This document shows, piece after piece, positions 35,381 through 44,916 of a stretch of DNA of 64,000 bases. Made by a program: the position numbers and the translations under genes. How positions within the stretch are numbered: the stretch's first letter is position 1; each line of letters opens with the position of its first letter. The notes beneath the pieces are model-generated. The model was not told where the DNA came from. It made no database searches and saw nothing but the letters and a program-made list of their open reading frames with translations. The stretch lies in NCBI GenBank assembly GCA_039811185.1, contig JBDHYF010000008.1, positions 62,001 to 126,000 of the forward strand. Reading direction: 5' to 3'. This stretch comes from JAEZDR01 sp039811185. Its GTDB lineage: Bacteria > Bacteroidota > Bacteroidia > Chitinophagales > Chitinophagaceae.

Positions 35381-36433
35381 GTGAATTATTTTAAAGCCTA
35401 TTCCAAGCACGACATTCTTGCGCTTACCCGCTTACGAAAATTTGAAACGAAAATTGGCGAGGCAATCGGCTTTTGCGATCGTCCTGATATTGAAGAGGCC
35501 ATCAAAAATTCAGGCGCAAAGTATGTGCTGTTCGGCATTTCAGAAGATATCGGTATTCGTGCAAACTACGGCAATGCCGGTGCAGCAGGGATGTGGAAAG
35601 CCTTTCTTCCGGCTTTTTTGAATGTGCAGTGTAACGATTTTTTTGACGGCAAAGAAGTGTTGTTAGCCGGTTGGTTCGATTTTGAGGCGGTGCTTTCTGT
35701 AATTGAAAAAAATGCAGCAGGCGAACAAGAAAAAGTGGGTGCACTCCGACAGGCAGTTTCTGTAATCGATAACGAAGTGGAGCATCTGGTAAACATCATT
35801 ACACGTAACAACAAAATACCTGTTGCCGTGGGTGGCGGACACAACAATGCCTACCCGATGATTAAAGGAGCTGCAAAAGGGCTTTATAAAGCCGGCACAA
35901 TTCCGCTTGCACAGGTAAGTGCCGTTAACCTGGATGCGCATACTGACTACCGGCCGTCGGAAGGACGACATAGCGGTAACGCCTTTCGTTACGCAGATGA
36001 GGATGGATTTCTCGATAAATACTTTGTACTTGGCGCACATGAAAACTATCTCACTCAAAATATCTGGATGGATATTGTGAACGATCCGTTTATTGATATG
36101 ATTAGCTTCGAGGACATCTTTGTCCGCGGAAAATGCAGTTTTCAAAACGCTGTGCAAAGCGCTGCCGATTTCGTTGCAGGAAGCCACTGCGGGATAGAAC
36201 TGGATGCAGATGCCATTGGCGGAACCCTGAGCAGCGCATACACACCCTGTGGCATTTTGCCCGTGCACGCACGGCAGTACGTTTCAATTATTTCAGAACT
36301 AACCGATGTGGCTTATTTGCACATTACGGAAGCTGCCGTTAAACTTAACGATGGCAGGGAAGATCCTTCGGTTGCAAAACTTATTGCTTATCTTGTAACC
36401 GACTTCGTCAAATCCGTAAACCAAAAACAATAG
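35381..36433 (+). CDS. hutG: Formimidoylglutamase (arginase family)
   Basis: Would hydrolyse N-formimidoyl-glutamate to glutamate and formamide, using two manganese ions. Metal ligands lie in GGGHNNAYP (about 146), NLDAHTDYRP (about 186) and IELDADAIGG (about 271), matching the GGxH, DAHxD and DxD motifs of ureohydrolases. 350 residues. The start codon is GTG. Choice of HutG over agmatinase rests on the hut context and on the divergent motifs. Its presence points to the direct, formamide-releasing branch of the pathway. Confidence 0.88.
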   Translation: MNYFKAYSKHDILALTRLRKFETKIGEAIGFCDRPDIEEAIKNSGAKYVLFGISEDIGIRANYGNAGAAGMWKAFLPAFLNVQCNDFFDGKEVLLAGWFDFEAVLSVIEKNAAGEQEKVGALRQAVSVIDNEVEHLVNIITRNNKIPVAVGGGHNNAYPMIKGAAKGLYKAGTIPLAQVSAVNLDAHTDYRPSEGRHSGNAFRYADEDGFLDKYFVLGAHENYLTQNIWMDIVNDPFIDMISFEDIFVRGKCSFQNAVQSAADFVAGSHCGIELDADAIGGTLSSAYTPCGILPVHARQYVSIISELTDVAYLHITEAAVKLNDGREDPSVAKLIAYLVTDFVKSVNQKQ

Positions 36434-36441
36434 TCTTGCCT

Positions 36442-37395
36442 ATGCACGGCAGAACATATTTATTGCTGTGTTTGTTTTCTTTTGCCGCAATTTGCAGCCG
36501 TGCCCAGTACTTTGTTCCCGACATTTTGAACGATGCATTTTCCCGTAAAATTTTGCAAGTCATCAATGACGTGCCCTACAACTTCGAAAACATCAAAGGC
36601 TCCGCTTTTCAGCAGTCCGGCATTGCTGGCAACCGTTGTAAGGTGAAGATAAAAGGATGGAAAAACGGAATCATTTATCAATCGGGGAACAATTTAAATT
36701 GTTTGTTTTTACTTACCCATTACAATTCGCCTGAAGAAGCCACTGCGCTCGCAGCAGATGTAACAAAGAAAATCAGCCATTGCATGAGCCACCGTACCGT
36801 CATTGCAACCGTGGATGGCGATGAAGAAACGGGATGCTATCAGCAAAATAAAATTGCGTACCGCGTACATAACGGCTTCTATCATTACAATATTTTTGTT
36901 GAGGTGATTAAAAAAGCCGCCGACTTTTATCAGGTGCAGTTAAGGATTGCCGGAGGCACTCCTAAACTTTATATAACGTTACCCAAAAACGAACCTCTTG
37001 CCAGTCCGATCTTTGCCATGAATTTTCAAAAAAACGCCAACTTGTTCGAAACAAATTCGCTCGTGGAGTGTCAGACAGGTATGCCGGGTTTCGAGTGTGA
37101 ACAGTTGCCCGATGCCAACGGCCGACCCATCATTCATTATTATAAAATCATCCATCAGCTTCCGAATGCTTACTTCGAGTACAAAGCGCTGCTGGGCAAT
37201 ATAAAAACCGTGCTCGGCGAAGGCTATGTCCTGTCGCAACTGCGTCCCGGAAAAGATACGTTTGCCCGGTCTGAATTTCTCCATCTTTCCGATATTGAAG
37301 ACCGTTCACCAAAAACCTATCGCGTGGCGCTGATACGCAAGGCTGACCGTAGCATCAGGCTAAATCTTTGCTTTATGGACGGGGAACAGCCATAA
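36442..37395 (+). CDS. Secreted protein of unknown function, 317 aa
   Basis: Not recognised. Signal peptide about 1-20 (hydrophobic LLLCLFSFAAICS, then RAQ). The mature protein is mixed alpha/beta with several cysteines and no catalytic motif that I can name. A TTG six bases upstream is in frame, but the ATG at 36442 gives a normal signal peptide. It begins eight bases after hutG, so it may be the last gene of the hut transcript. Confidence 0.7.
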   Translation: MHGRTYLLLCLFSFAAICSRAQYFVPDILNDAFSRKILQVINDVPYNFENIKGSAFQQSGIAGNRCKVKIKGWKNGIIYQSGNNLNCLFLLTHYNSPEEATALAADVTKKISHCMSHRTVIATVDGDEETGCYQQNKIAYRVHNGFYHYNIFVEVIKKAADFYQVQLRIAGGTPKLYITLPKNEPLASPIFAMNFQKNANLFETNSLVECQTGMPGFECEQLPDANGRPIIHYYKIIHQLPNAYFEYKALLGNIKTVLGEGYVLSQLRPGKDTFARSEFLHLSDIEDRSPKTYRVALIRKADRSIRLNLCFMDGEQP

Positions 37396-37442
37396 ATGAA
37401 TGTATTTTATAATAATATTCTGAAAACACTTTTCTAAAAGAA

Positions 37443-37471
37443 TTGTCAAAACCGCTGCATGGTTACCTTTG
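37443..37471 (+). promoter_or_regulatory. Promoter of the DEAD-box helicase gene
   Basis: TTG at 37443-37445 and TACCTTTG at 37464-37471, spaced 18 bp, fit the Bacteroidota -33/-7 pattern. The expected start leaves a leader of only about 10 bases before the ATG at 37487. Confidence 0.55.
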
Positions 37472-37486
37472 CACAAATTTTTTTTG

Positions 37487-39124
37487 ATGTTACAATTCGA
37501 AGCGTTAGGAATCGATGAACGATTATTAGGCGCTATTAATGAGTTAGGCTTTACTCAACCTACACAGATACAGGAAAAAGCCATCCCCGTTTTATTAAGT
37601 GGTACGAAAGACTTTATTGGACTTGCACAAACCGGAACCGGAAAAACCGCTGCTTTCGGACTACCGTTGCTACAACTTACCGACAATACGCAAAAGCACC
37701 CTCAGGCATTAATTGTTTGTCCTACACGTGAGCTTTGTTTGCAGATTTTAAAAGATATCGAACACTATAAAAAGCACGTTCGCGGGCTGAATGCAGTTGC
37801 GGTATATGGCGGTGCAAGTATCAGCCAGCAGATTAAAGACATAAGAAGAGGAGCGCAAATTATTGTGGCCACTCCGGGAAGATTGATTGACCTGATTGAA
37901 AGGAAGGCAATCGACCTGAACGAAATTGAATACGTGGTGCTCGATGAAGCCGACGAAATGCTGAATATGGGTTTTGAAGAAGATATTGAGTTTATTCTTC
38001 AGAATACACCGCAACGGCAAAGCATGTGGTTGTTTAGCGCAACCATGCCGCCTGAAATCAGGAAGGTGAGCAAAAAGTACATGAATCAGCCCGTTGAAGT
38101 TACCGTTGGGAAAGTGAATACGGCGAACAAAAGTATCGACCATCAATACTATATCACCAACGCAGCGCAGCGTTACGAAACATTAAAGCGACTGATTGAT
38201 TTTAATCCCGGCATTTACGGAATTATTTTTACCAGAACCAAACTCGACGCGCAGAACATTTCGGAAAAACTTACCCGCGAAGGATACGATATTGATGCGT
38301 TGCATGGCGACCTCTCGCAAGCACAGCGCGACAAAGTGATGGGACAATTCAGAGACAAAAGCCTTCAGTTGTTGATTGCTACCGATGTGGCTGCCCGCGG
38401 AATTGATGTGCAGGGAATTACCCACGTAATTAACTTCGAACTTCCGGATGATGTGGAAGTGTATACCCACAGAAGCGGTCGTACCGGCCGCGCGGGTAAA
38501 AACGGCATCAGCATTTCCATTATACATTCGCGTGAAATGTACAAGTTGCGGTTGATTGAAAAAACCGTTCAGGCGCCGTTTCATAAGCTCGACATCCCTA
38601 CAGGAAAAGATGTTTGCAGAAAACAATTCTTTTACTTCATGGATAAACTGCTTGCGGCCGATGTAAGCAACGATAACTATACAACCTATCTTCCCATGCT
38701 GGCCGAAAAATTTGCCGACATGAGTAAGGAAGAAGTGCTTACACGCGTTGCAGCGCTTGAGTTCGACAGGTTTTTAAAGTATTATGAACATGCTGAAGAC
38801 TTAAACGTTCGCGTTAAAGAAACCAAAGGAAAAGAGCCGGCAGCGCGTCAATCCGGAGGAAGAAAAGAACGTGAAAAATACAGCGGCGATTTTACCCGCC
38901 TTTTTGTAAATCTTGGTACCAAAGACGGCTTCTATAAAGCAAGTTTTCTTCAATACATTTTAGATATGAGCGATTTAAGAAAAGATGTTTTGGGCCGGGT
39001 TGATATGAAGGAAATGAACAGTTGGGTTGAAATAGATAAGAAAAGCGCCCGCCAGATGATTAAATCTATCGACGGCAAAACCTACAAAGGTCGGAAAGTG
39101 CGCATGAATGAAGCTACCAGATAA
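37487..39124 (+). CDS. DEAD-box ATP-dependent RNA helicase
   Basis: RNA helicase of the DeaD/CsdA type, which unwinds RNA in ribosome assembly and cold adaptation. Q motif GFTQPTQIQ, motif I AQTGTGKTA, motif Ia PTRELCLQ, motif II DEAD, motif III SAT, and motif VI HRSGRTGRAG are all present in the first 360 residues. The C-terminus (about 465-545) has a DbpA-type RNA-binding domain (FTRLFVNLGTKDGFYKASF). I take the ATG at 37487; the TTG at 37469 overlaps the -7 element. Transcribed ahead of the aro genes but with a separate promoter. Confidence 0.95.
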   Translation: MLQFEALGIDERLLGAINELGFTQPTQIQEKAIPVLLSGTKDFIGLAQTGTGKTAAFGLPLLQLTDNTQKHPQALIVCPTRELCLQILKDIEHYKKHVRGLNAVAVYGGASISQQIKDIRRGAQIIVATPGRLIDLIERKAIDLNEIEYVVLDEADEMLNMGFEEDIEFILQNTPQRQSMWLFSATMPPEIRKVSKKYMNQPVEVTVGKVNTANKSIDHQYYITNAAQRYETLKRLIDFNPGIYGIIFTRTKLDAQNISEKLTREGYDIDALHGDLSQAQRDKVMGQFRDKSLQLLIATDVAARGIDVQGITHVINFELPDDVEVYTHRSGRTGRAGKNGISISIIHSREMYKLRLIEKTVQAPFHKLDIPTGKDVCRKQFFYFMDKLLAADVSNDNYTTYLPMLAEKFADMSKEEVLTRVAALEFDRFLKYYEHAEDLNVRVKETKGKEPAARQSGGRKEREKYSGDFTRLFVNLGTKDGFYKASFLQYILDMSDLRKDVLGRVDMKEMNSWVEIDKKSARQMIKSIDGKTYKGRKVRMNEATR

Positions 39125-39145
39125 ATTCTTTTTTAACTTGCGTTA

Positions 39146-40174
39146 ATGCAACGAAAAAAGATTCTCGTCAACGGCGCTTCTACAGTGTTTTATTTTGATG
39201 CACCCTTTTCACAAATAGATAAACTGGTTGAACAAAACAACCAGTTTTTTTTAACCGACGAAGCCGTTTTTGCCGCTCATACCAAATTGTTTCGCAACCG
39301 GCAAACCATTGTAATTCCTGCCGGAGAGGAGCAAAAGACGATGTCGGCAGCAGAAGCCATCATTGCTGCTTTGTTGGAAAAAAATGCTGACCGCAGCAGC
39401 GTTTTAATTGGCGTAGGTGGTGGCGTTATCTGCGATATTGCCGGTTTTGTTGCCGGTATTTTTATGCGCGGTATTGCCTTTATTCTTTTTCCAACCACGC
39501 TACTTGCTATGTGCGATGCCGCTGTGGGTGGAAAAAACGGCGTGAACATAGGCGGCCTCAAGAATATGGCGGGTACCATAAAGCAGCCCGACAATATCCT
39601 TTATCATTACGCTTTCTTAAAAACCCTTCCGACTTTTCAATGGCAAATGGGCTTCGCCGAAGTGATCAAACACGCGTGTATCCAATCGGCCGCAATGTTC
39701 AGAACGTTGCAGCTACATTCGCTTGCTTTTTATAGAAAAGATTTCGCTTCACTCACGGCGCTCATTCAAAAAAATGTGCAGCTTAAAATAAATGTGGTGC
39801 AACGCGATGAGCAAGAGAAAGGCGAGCGGAAAATTTTGAATTTCGGTCATTCGCTGGCACATGCACTGGAGCGTTCACACAACATTGCACACGGGCAGGC
39901 AGTAGCTGTTGGAATGGTAGCGGCTGCAATCATATCGCAGTGGAAGTTAGGTTTTAACCGGGCCGCCGAAGTAATACAGCTTGTTGAAAAATATAAGTTG
40001 CCGCCCATGATGGAGTTCGATGTGGACGAAGTCGTAAACCTGATACAGTCGGATAAAAAATCGCACAATGGCGCTATCGACTATATTTTATTAGCCGGTG
40101 TTGGGAAGCCGCAAATTGTTGCGGTTTCCTTTGCTGAGCTAAGAGATTTTTTAAACCGCATTGCTGCGTTATGA
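39146..40174 (+). CDS. aroB: 3-dehydroquinate synthase
   Basis: Second step of the shikimate pathway: closes DAHP to 3-dehydroquinate with NAD+ and zinc. NAD-binding GVGGGVICDIAGFVA (about 91-105), PTTLLAMCDAAVGGKNGVN, and the zinc-ligand region GFAEVIKHA and FGHSLAHALE are visible. 342 residues, normal. The stop overlaps the aroA start by four bases (ATGA). Confidence 0.95.
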   Translation: MQRKKILVNGASTVFYFDAPFSQIDKLVEQNNQFFLTDEAVFAAHTKLFRNRQTIVIPAGEEQKTMSAAEAIIAALLEKNADRSSVLIGVGGGVICDIAGFVAGIFMRGIAFILFPTTLLAMCDAAVGGKNGVNIGGLKNMAGTIKQPDNILYHYAFLKTLPTFQWQMGFAEVIKHACIQSAAMFRTLQLHSLAFYRKDFASLTALIQKNVQLKINVVQRDEQEKGERKILNFGHSLAHALERSHNIAHGQAVAVGMVAAAIISQWKLGFNRAAEVIQLVEKYKLPPMMEFDVDEVVNLIQSDKKSHNGAIDYILLAGVGKPQIVAVSFAELRDFLNRIAAL

Positions 40175-41448
40175 TAGCCACAGTAAGAGCGGGCAGCATG
40201 CGTGGCAGCGTTCGCCTGCCATCATCCAAAAGCGTCTCGCAACGTGCGCTGGCAGCGGCTTTGGTGAGAAACGGGCGGTCCATCATCAGAGGAATTGACT
40301 GGAGCGGTGACGAGAAAGCGGCGCTTGCCGCTATCAGGCAGGCAGGCTGCTCTGCGGTTGTTGAGGGCGACGTTGTTTTTATTGACAGCAGCGGCCTTCG
40401 TTTGAGTACGCATGAAATAAACTTCGGAGAAAGCGGCTTGTCTGCACGACTCTTTATTCCGCTGTTTGCCGTTAGTAAAAATGAGTTTGTGGCAACGGGC
40501 GAAGGTTCATTAATGCAGCGCCCGTTTGGTGTGTTCGAAAGATTGCTGCCGCTGTTAGGTGTAGAAATTCAATTATCGAACGGTTGTTTACCGGCTTTTG
40601 TGCGCGGCCCAATGCAGCCACGAGACGTCTCTTTCGATGCCGGCCTTAGTTCGCAATTTTTAACGGGACTGCTGTTTGCCTATGCCTGCTTTAATGCGGA
40701 CGCCACAATTAACGTGAGCAAGCTCAACAGCAAACAGTATATCGATCTCACCATTCAAGTGCTGCAATCGTTTCATCTTCCTTTTCCGAAAACTATTGGT
40801 TACAAACAATTTGTTTTTAGCGCCCAAAATGTGGGCAGTTACGATGTAGTTGATTACACCGTTGAAGCCGATTGGAGCAGCGCATCCTGCATACTTGTGG
40901 CTGCGGCTTTAACCGGCAGCGTTTGTGTACAAGGCTTAAGTGAAACAAGCCTTCAACCCGATAAAGCTATCCTAAAGGTTTTTGATCAATGCGGCATTCC
41001 TTATCGCTTTACCGCCGCCGGGCTCGAGGTAGCCCGCACATCCCATCTTCAGCCCTTCATGTTCGATGCCACGGATTGTCCGGATCTGTTTCCAGCGCTT
41101 GCTGTGCTTGCTTCTCAATGTAAAGGCGCATCATTGATCAAAGGAGTTGATCGGCTTACATACAAAGAGTCGGATCGCGCAGCATCAATTGCCGCTCTCT
41201 TAAATGCGTTTCATATCACTTTTAAAATTGATGGAAACGAGTTGTTTATTGAAGGCGGTGCAGAGATTATGTCGGCAGAAGTTAGCGCCTGCAACGACCA
41301 TCGGATAGCGATGTGTGCCGCTGTGTTGGGTGCGTTGAGCCGGAACGGAGTAGTAGTGCATGATGCAGAAGCAGTTTCAAAATCGTATCCATCGTTTTTC
41401 CATCATTTCAGGCAATTGGGTATTCCGCTAACTTTAAGCCCAAAATAA
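40171..41448 (+). CDS. aroA: 3-phosphoshikimate 1-carboxyvinyltransferase (EPSP synthase)
   Basis: Adds enolpyruvate from PEP to shikimate 3-phosphate. Family segments: RLPSSKSVSQRALAAA with the substrate lysine and serines (about 12-27), ESGLSARLFIPLFAV (equivalent of the glycine-rich PEP loop, here diverged), SSQFLTGLLFA, DWSSASCILVAAAL, and the late VDRLTYKESDRA and NDHRIAM. 425 residues. Translationally coupled to aroB and four bases ahead of aroC. Confidence 0.95.
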   Translation: MIATVRAGSMRGSVRLPSSKSVSQRALAAALVRNGRSIIRGIDWSGDEKAALAAIRQAGCSAVVEGDVVFIDSSGLRLSTHEINFGESGLSARLFIPLFAVSKNEFVATGEGSLMQRPFGVFERLLPLLGVEIQLSNGCLPAFVRGPMQPRDVSFDAGLSSQFLTGLLFAYACFNADATINVSKLNSKQYIDLTIQVLQSFHLPFPKTIGYKQFVFSAQNVGSYDVVDYTVEADWSSASCILVAAALTGSVCVQGLSETSLQPDKAILKVFDQCGIPYRFTAAGLEVARTSHLQPFMFDATDCPDLFPALAVLASQCKGASLIKGVDRLTYKESDRAASIAALLNAFHITFKIDGNELFIEGGAEIMSAEVSACNDHRIAMCAAVLGALSRNGVVVHDAEAVSKSYPSFFHHFRQLGIPLTLSPK

Positions 41449-41452
41449 AACC

Positions 41453-42457
41453 GTGAATAGTTTTGGACGAATATTCAGATCAACCATTTTTGGCGAATCT
41501 CATGGCGATGTTGTGGGGATTTGCATCGATGGATGTCCGCCGGGAATTGCAGTTGATGCTTCCGATTTTGTAAGTGACATAGAAAGAAGAAAGGGCGGGT
41601 TACAGGCAGGCACCACGCCGCGCACAGAGGCCGATACACCTATAATTACCACGGGTATTTTCAACGGATTTTCTACCGGTGCGCCGATTACCATCCTATT
41701 TAAAAATGAAAATCGGCGGTCGGCCGACTACGATCAGCAAAAGCAGATTCCGCGGCCCGGACATGCAGATTGGATTGCTTCGAAAAAGTTTGACGGCTTT
41801 AATGACTATCGCGGTGGCGGGCATTTCAGCGGGCGCCTGACGGTTGCGTTGGTAGCAGCCGGCGTAATAGCGAAAAAGTGTCTTGCGAAGAGGTACCCTT
41901 CTATGCGGGTGACGGCAGTTGTTACGGAGGTCGGGGGCGAACACGACATTGCCGTTGGTGTGCAGAGAGCTGTTGCCGCAAACGACAGTGTCGGGGGCAT
42001 TGTGCGCTGCGAAGTTTCGGGACTGCCGGCAGCACTGGGCGAGCCGTTTTTCGATTCGGTTGAAAGCTTAATTGCCCACGCGGTTTTCGCAATTCCGGCT
42101 ATAAAAGGAATTGAGTTTGGAAGCGGCTTTGCAAGCGCGAAAATGTTTGGCAGCAGCCACAACGATTCCATTTTAGATAAACACGGGAAAACCTCTACCA
42201 ACCATGCGGGAGGAATTAACGGAGGAATTACCAACGGAAACAATCTCATTTTTTCGGTTGCCGTGAAGCCCGCATCCTCCACGCCGCAGCAGCAGGAAAG
42301 CTACAATATGATGAGCGAAAAAAAAGAAAAGTTTAACATCCAGGGAAGGCATGATCTCTGCATAGCACTGCGCGTTCCGGTAGTGGTAGAAGCAGTTACT
42401 GCAATGGTTTTGGCCGATTTACTTCTAATGGAAACTTCAGTAAAAAATTTACTTTAA
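41453..42457 (+). CDS. aroC: Chorismate synthase
   Basis: Makes chorismate from EPSP using reduced flavin. Signatures GESHGDVVGICIDGCPPG (about 13-30), RPGHADW, DYRGGGHFSGRLT and the later NHAGGINGGITNGN. About 334 residues, slightly short but complete. Start codon is GTG, four bases after the aroA stop, which fixes it by context. Completes an aroB-aroA-aroC block. Confidence 0.95.
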   Translation: MNSFGRIFRSTIFGESHGDVVGICIDGCPPGIAVDASDFVSDIERRKGGLQAGTTPRTEADTPIITTGIFNGFSTGAPITILFKNENRRSADYDQQKQIPRPGHADWIASKKFDGFNDYRGGGHFSGRLTVALVAAGVIAKKCLAKRYPSMRVTAVVTEVGGEHDIAVGVQRAVAANDSVGGIVRCEVSGLPAALGEPFFDSVESLIAHAVFAIPAIKGIEFGSGFASAKMFGSSHNDSILDKHGKTSTNHAGGINGGITNGNNLIFSVAVKPASSTPQQQESYNMMSEKKEKFNIQGRHDLCIALRVPVVVEAVTAMVLADLLLMETSVKNLL

Positions 42458-42458
42458 A

Positions 42459-42788
42459 ATGATCCGAACAATTGGATTACTGATTGCCTCGAATGTTTTT
42501 ATGACGTTCGCCTGGTACAATCACCTGCGCTACAGCGAAATTCCACTTTGGAAAGCAATACTCGTAAGCTGGCTTATCGCTTTTTTCGAGTATTGTTTGA
42601 TGGTGCCTGCAAACCGGATGGGGTATCTTCAGGGCAACAGTGCTTTTCAGCTAAAAATTTTACAGGAGATTATAACCCTCACCATATTTTCGGTTTTTGC
42701 GGTGTTCATTTTGAAAGAGCCTTTTCAATCGAAATATCTGTACAGTTTTCTTTGTTTGGCGGGTGCAGCTTATTTTGCGTTTAGATAA
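42459..42788 (+). CDS. DUF486/DMT-like small membrane protein
   Basis: A 109-residue protein with four hydrophobic helices and the signatures TFAWYNHLRY, SWLIAFFEYCLMVPANRMGY and FQLKILQEIITL, typical of DUF486, a short relative of the drug/metabolite transporter superfamily. Substrate unknown. It starts two bases after aroC, so it is co-transcribed with the shikimate genes; export of an aromatic compound is a guess. Confidence 0.88.
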   Translation: MIRTIGLLIASNVFMTFAWYNHLRYSEIPLWKAILVSWLIAFFEYCLMVPANRMGYLQGNSAFQLKILQEIITLTIFSVFAVFILKEPFQSKYLYSFLCLAGAAYFAFR

Positions 42789-42817
42789 TTTTCATCCAAT
42801 CATCTTCCATCTTCAAT

Positions 42818-43858
42818 ATGAAAAATCGCTTTTTTGTTTTGTTCAATTTGTTCCTCGTTGCACTGGTTGTGTCGTGTAAAGGAAGTCCTTCGCCTTCTGT
42901 AAAATCAAACCACAAGGCCGTTGTTCGGGATACTGTGGCAACGGATACTGTGGCTGTTACGAAACCTGAGCTGATAGATACGGCTCGCTTCAACCAGCTT
43001 AACCTATTGCTTGCTAATGGCGACACATCCGGGCGGTGGCCTGTAAAACATCAGCCGTATCCGTTAGCGGGAGCCATATTGCCATTTCATCGCATTGTGG
43101 CGTACTATGGAAATCTTTATTCAACGCGGATGGGCGTTTTAGGAGAGTATCCCAAAAAGCAGATGTTGCAGATGCTGAAAAATGAAACAGCAAAATGGGC
43201 AAAAGCGGATAGCAACTTTGGTGCTGTGCCCGCGTTGCATTACATCTGCGTTACGGCGCAGGGCAGTGCAGGAGCAGACGGCAAGTACCGCGCACGAATG
43301 CCGTTTCATCAAATTGATACGGTGTTGAGTTGGGCGAACGAAATTGGTGCACTGGTTTTTCTTGACGTGCAGGTAGGCCTCAGCACGCTGCAAGCCGAAC
43401 TGCCGCGGCTGGAGAGCTATCTTGCGTTGCCAAACGTTCATCTTGGCATCGATCCTGAATTTAGCATGAAGGGCGGACAAAAGCCCGGAACGGTGATAGG
43501 AAGTTTTGATTCGGACGACATCAATTATGCAACTAATTTTCTGCGTGAAATTGTTCAAAAAAACAATCTTCCACCCAAAGTGCTCGTGGTGCATCGCTTC
43601 ACTCAGAAGATGGTTCAGGGCTATAAAAAGATAGCGCTGATGCCAGAAGTGCAGGTAGTGATAGATATGGATGGATGGGGCGAAAAAGCTCGAAAGATTA
43701 ACACTTACAGACTATTCGTTGAACGAGAGCCCGTGCAGTACACAGGCTTTAAGATTTTTTATAAAAACGATACCAAACGTGTGAACAAGCCAAAGGAAAT
43801 GCAGCCTGAAGATGTGCTGAAGTTAAGGCCTGTTCCCATCTATATTCAATATCAATAA
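42818..43858 (+). CDS. Lipoprotein of unknown function with a barrel-like domain
   Basis: A 346-residue lipoprotein: signal peptide ending VVSCKG (cysteine about 20), then a threonine/valine-rich linker. The mature domain has an order suggesting an alpha/beta barrel: GAILPFHRIVAYYGN, ALHYICVTAQG, GALVFLDVQVG, HLGIDPEFSM, LVVHRFTQKMV, VVIDMDGWG. The acidic residues in DVQVG, GIDPEF and DMDGWG lie at strand ends as in glycoside hydrolases, but I cannot assign a family. Starts 30 bp after the DUF486 gene. Confidence 0.7.
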   Translation: MKNRFFVLFNLFLVALVVSCKGSPSPSVKSNHKAVVRDTVATDTVAVTKPELIDTARFNQLNLLLANGDTSGRWPVKHQPYPLAGAILPFHRIVAYYGNLYSTRMGVLGEYPKKQMLQMLKNETAKWAKADSNFGAVPALHYICVTAQGSAGADGKYRARMPFHQIDTVLSWANEIGALVFLDVQVGLSTLQAELPRLESYLALPNVHLGIDPEFSMKGGQKPGTVIGSFDSDDINYATNFLREIVQKNNLPPKVLVVHRFTQKMVQGYKKIALMPEVQVVIDMDGWGEKARKINTYRLFVEREPVQYTGFKIFYKNDTKRVNKPKEMQPEDVLKLRPVPIYIQYQ

Positions 43859-43896
43859 TTTCCTTTATTTTTCGCTGTTGGAATCAAAACTAAAAT

Positions 43897-44370
43897 ATGG
43901 AACGAGAATTAAAATTTATGCTTGAGGCTGTGAAAGAATCGGCCAAAGGAATGAACAGCAATTTGGGAGGACCTTTTGGTTGCGTAATTGTAAAGGGCGA
44001 TGAGGTAGTAGGCCGTGGGCACAACAGCGTAACGGCAAACAACGATCCTACTGCGCATGCTGAAGTGATGGCCATTCGTGACGCCTGCAAAAACCTGAAC
44101 AGCTTTCAACTCAACGACTGTGAACTTTATACTTCCTGTGAGCCTTGTCCGATGTGCATGGGGGCCATTTATTGGGCACGTCCTGAGAAAGTGTATTATG
44201 CCAATACCAGAAAGGATGCCGCCGACATTGGTTTCGACGATTCGATGATTTATGAGGAATTATGCCTTCCGATTGAAGACAGAAAAATTGGAATGCAAGC
44301 GCTTGGCAGAGATGAAGCTATGGAAGTTTTTCGCCAGTGGACCAACAAAGCCGACCGAACGGAGTATTAG
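43897..44370 (+). CDS. Nucleoside/guanine deaminase
   Basis: A 157-residue cytidine-deaminase-fold zinc enzyme. Zinc histidine and catalytic glutamate are in AHAEVMAIRDA (about 53), and the two zinc cysteines in CEPCPMCMGAIYWA (about 86). The C-terminal half (DAADIGFDDSMIYEELCLP and the ending ADRTEY) resembles bacterial guanine deaminase GuaD, which makes xanthine, more than tRNA deaminase TadA. Substrate is therefore probable, not proven. Confidence 0.85.
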   Translation: MERELKFMLEAVKESAKGMNSNLGGPFGCVIVKGDEVVGRGHNSVTANNDPTAHAEVMAIRDACKNLNSFQLNDCELYTSCEPCPMCMGAIYWARPEKVYYANTRKDAADIGFDDSMIYEELCLPIEDRKIGMQALGRDEAMEVFRQWTNKADRTEY

Positions 44371-44443
44371 ATGCCAAATACCCTTACGAGGGTATTGACA
44401 AGGGGTGTTTGCAGACAGTAACTTTAGCGTCCTAAAACACTTG

Positions 44444-44911
44444 ATGATGAAATCTTTATTCTTGTTACTTTGTTTCCTGACGCTTGTATTCGGTAAACTG
44501 AATGCGCAGCTGGCGCCATTAATACTTGCGGATAATGCTGATGAGTGGAGCAAGCCACAGTCGTTTACATTAGTCGATCATTACGGAAACAAGCAGACGG
44601 TAGACATTACGGCGAAACTGGTAAAACACAAGGGAACAACAGGCTTTATAGACGTAAAAATTCTAAACTACGGTCCAAAAGACATTGTACGGATGTATGT
44701 TTCGCTAATTAAAGGGCCTGTTGATGCAAAAACTTTCGCCGGGGTAAATTATAATAACAGCGGTCTTTACAGCATTAAAAAAGACTTCAATACCACGCTA
44801 AAGCTCCAGTTGCGCGAATGCCATCCTAAGGGTGGCAGGAATATGAATGACCTGGAAAAGTGTAAGGCATGTACGCCCTGGGTTGCCATTGGAGAAATTG
44901 CATTTAAATAA
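44444..44911 (+). CDS. Secreted protein of unknown function, 155 aa
   Basis: Not recognised. Signal peptide about 1-22 (FLLLCFLTLVF, then KLNAQ). The mature part has beta-type segments (SFTLVDHYGNKQTVDITAKL, FIDVKILNYGP, RMYVSLIKGP) and a cysteine pair near the end (CKACTPW). Two adjacent ATG codons (44444, 44447) are possible starts. Followed after five bases by a lipoprotein gene, so they may work together. Confidence 0.7.
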   Translation: MMKSLFLLLCFLTLVFGKLNAQLAPLILADNADEWSKPQSFTLVDHYGNKQTVDITAKLVKHKGTTGFIDVKILNYGPKDIVRMYVSLIKGPVDAKTFAGVNYNNSGLYSIKKDFNTTLKLQLRECHPKGGRNMNDLEKCKACTPWVAIGEIAFK

Positions 44912-44916
44912 GAGGA

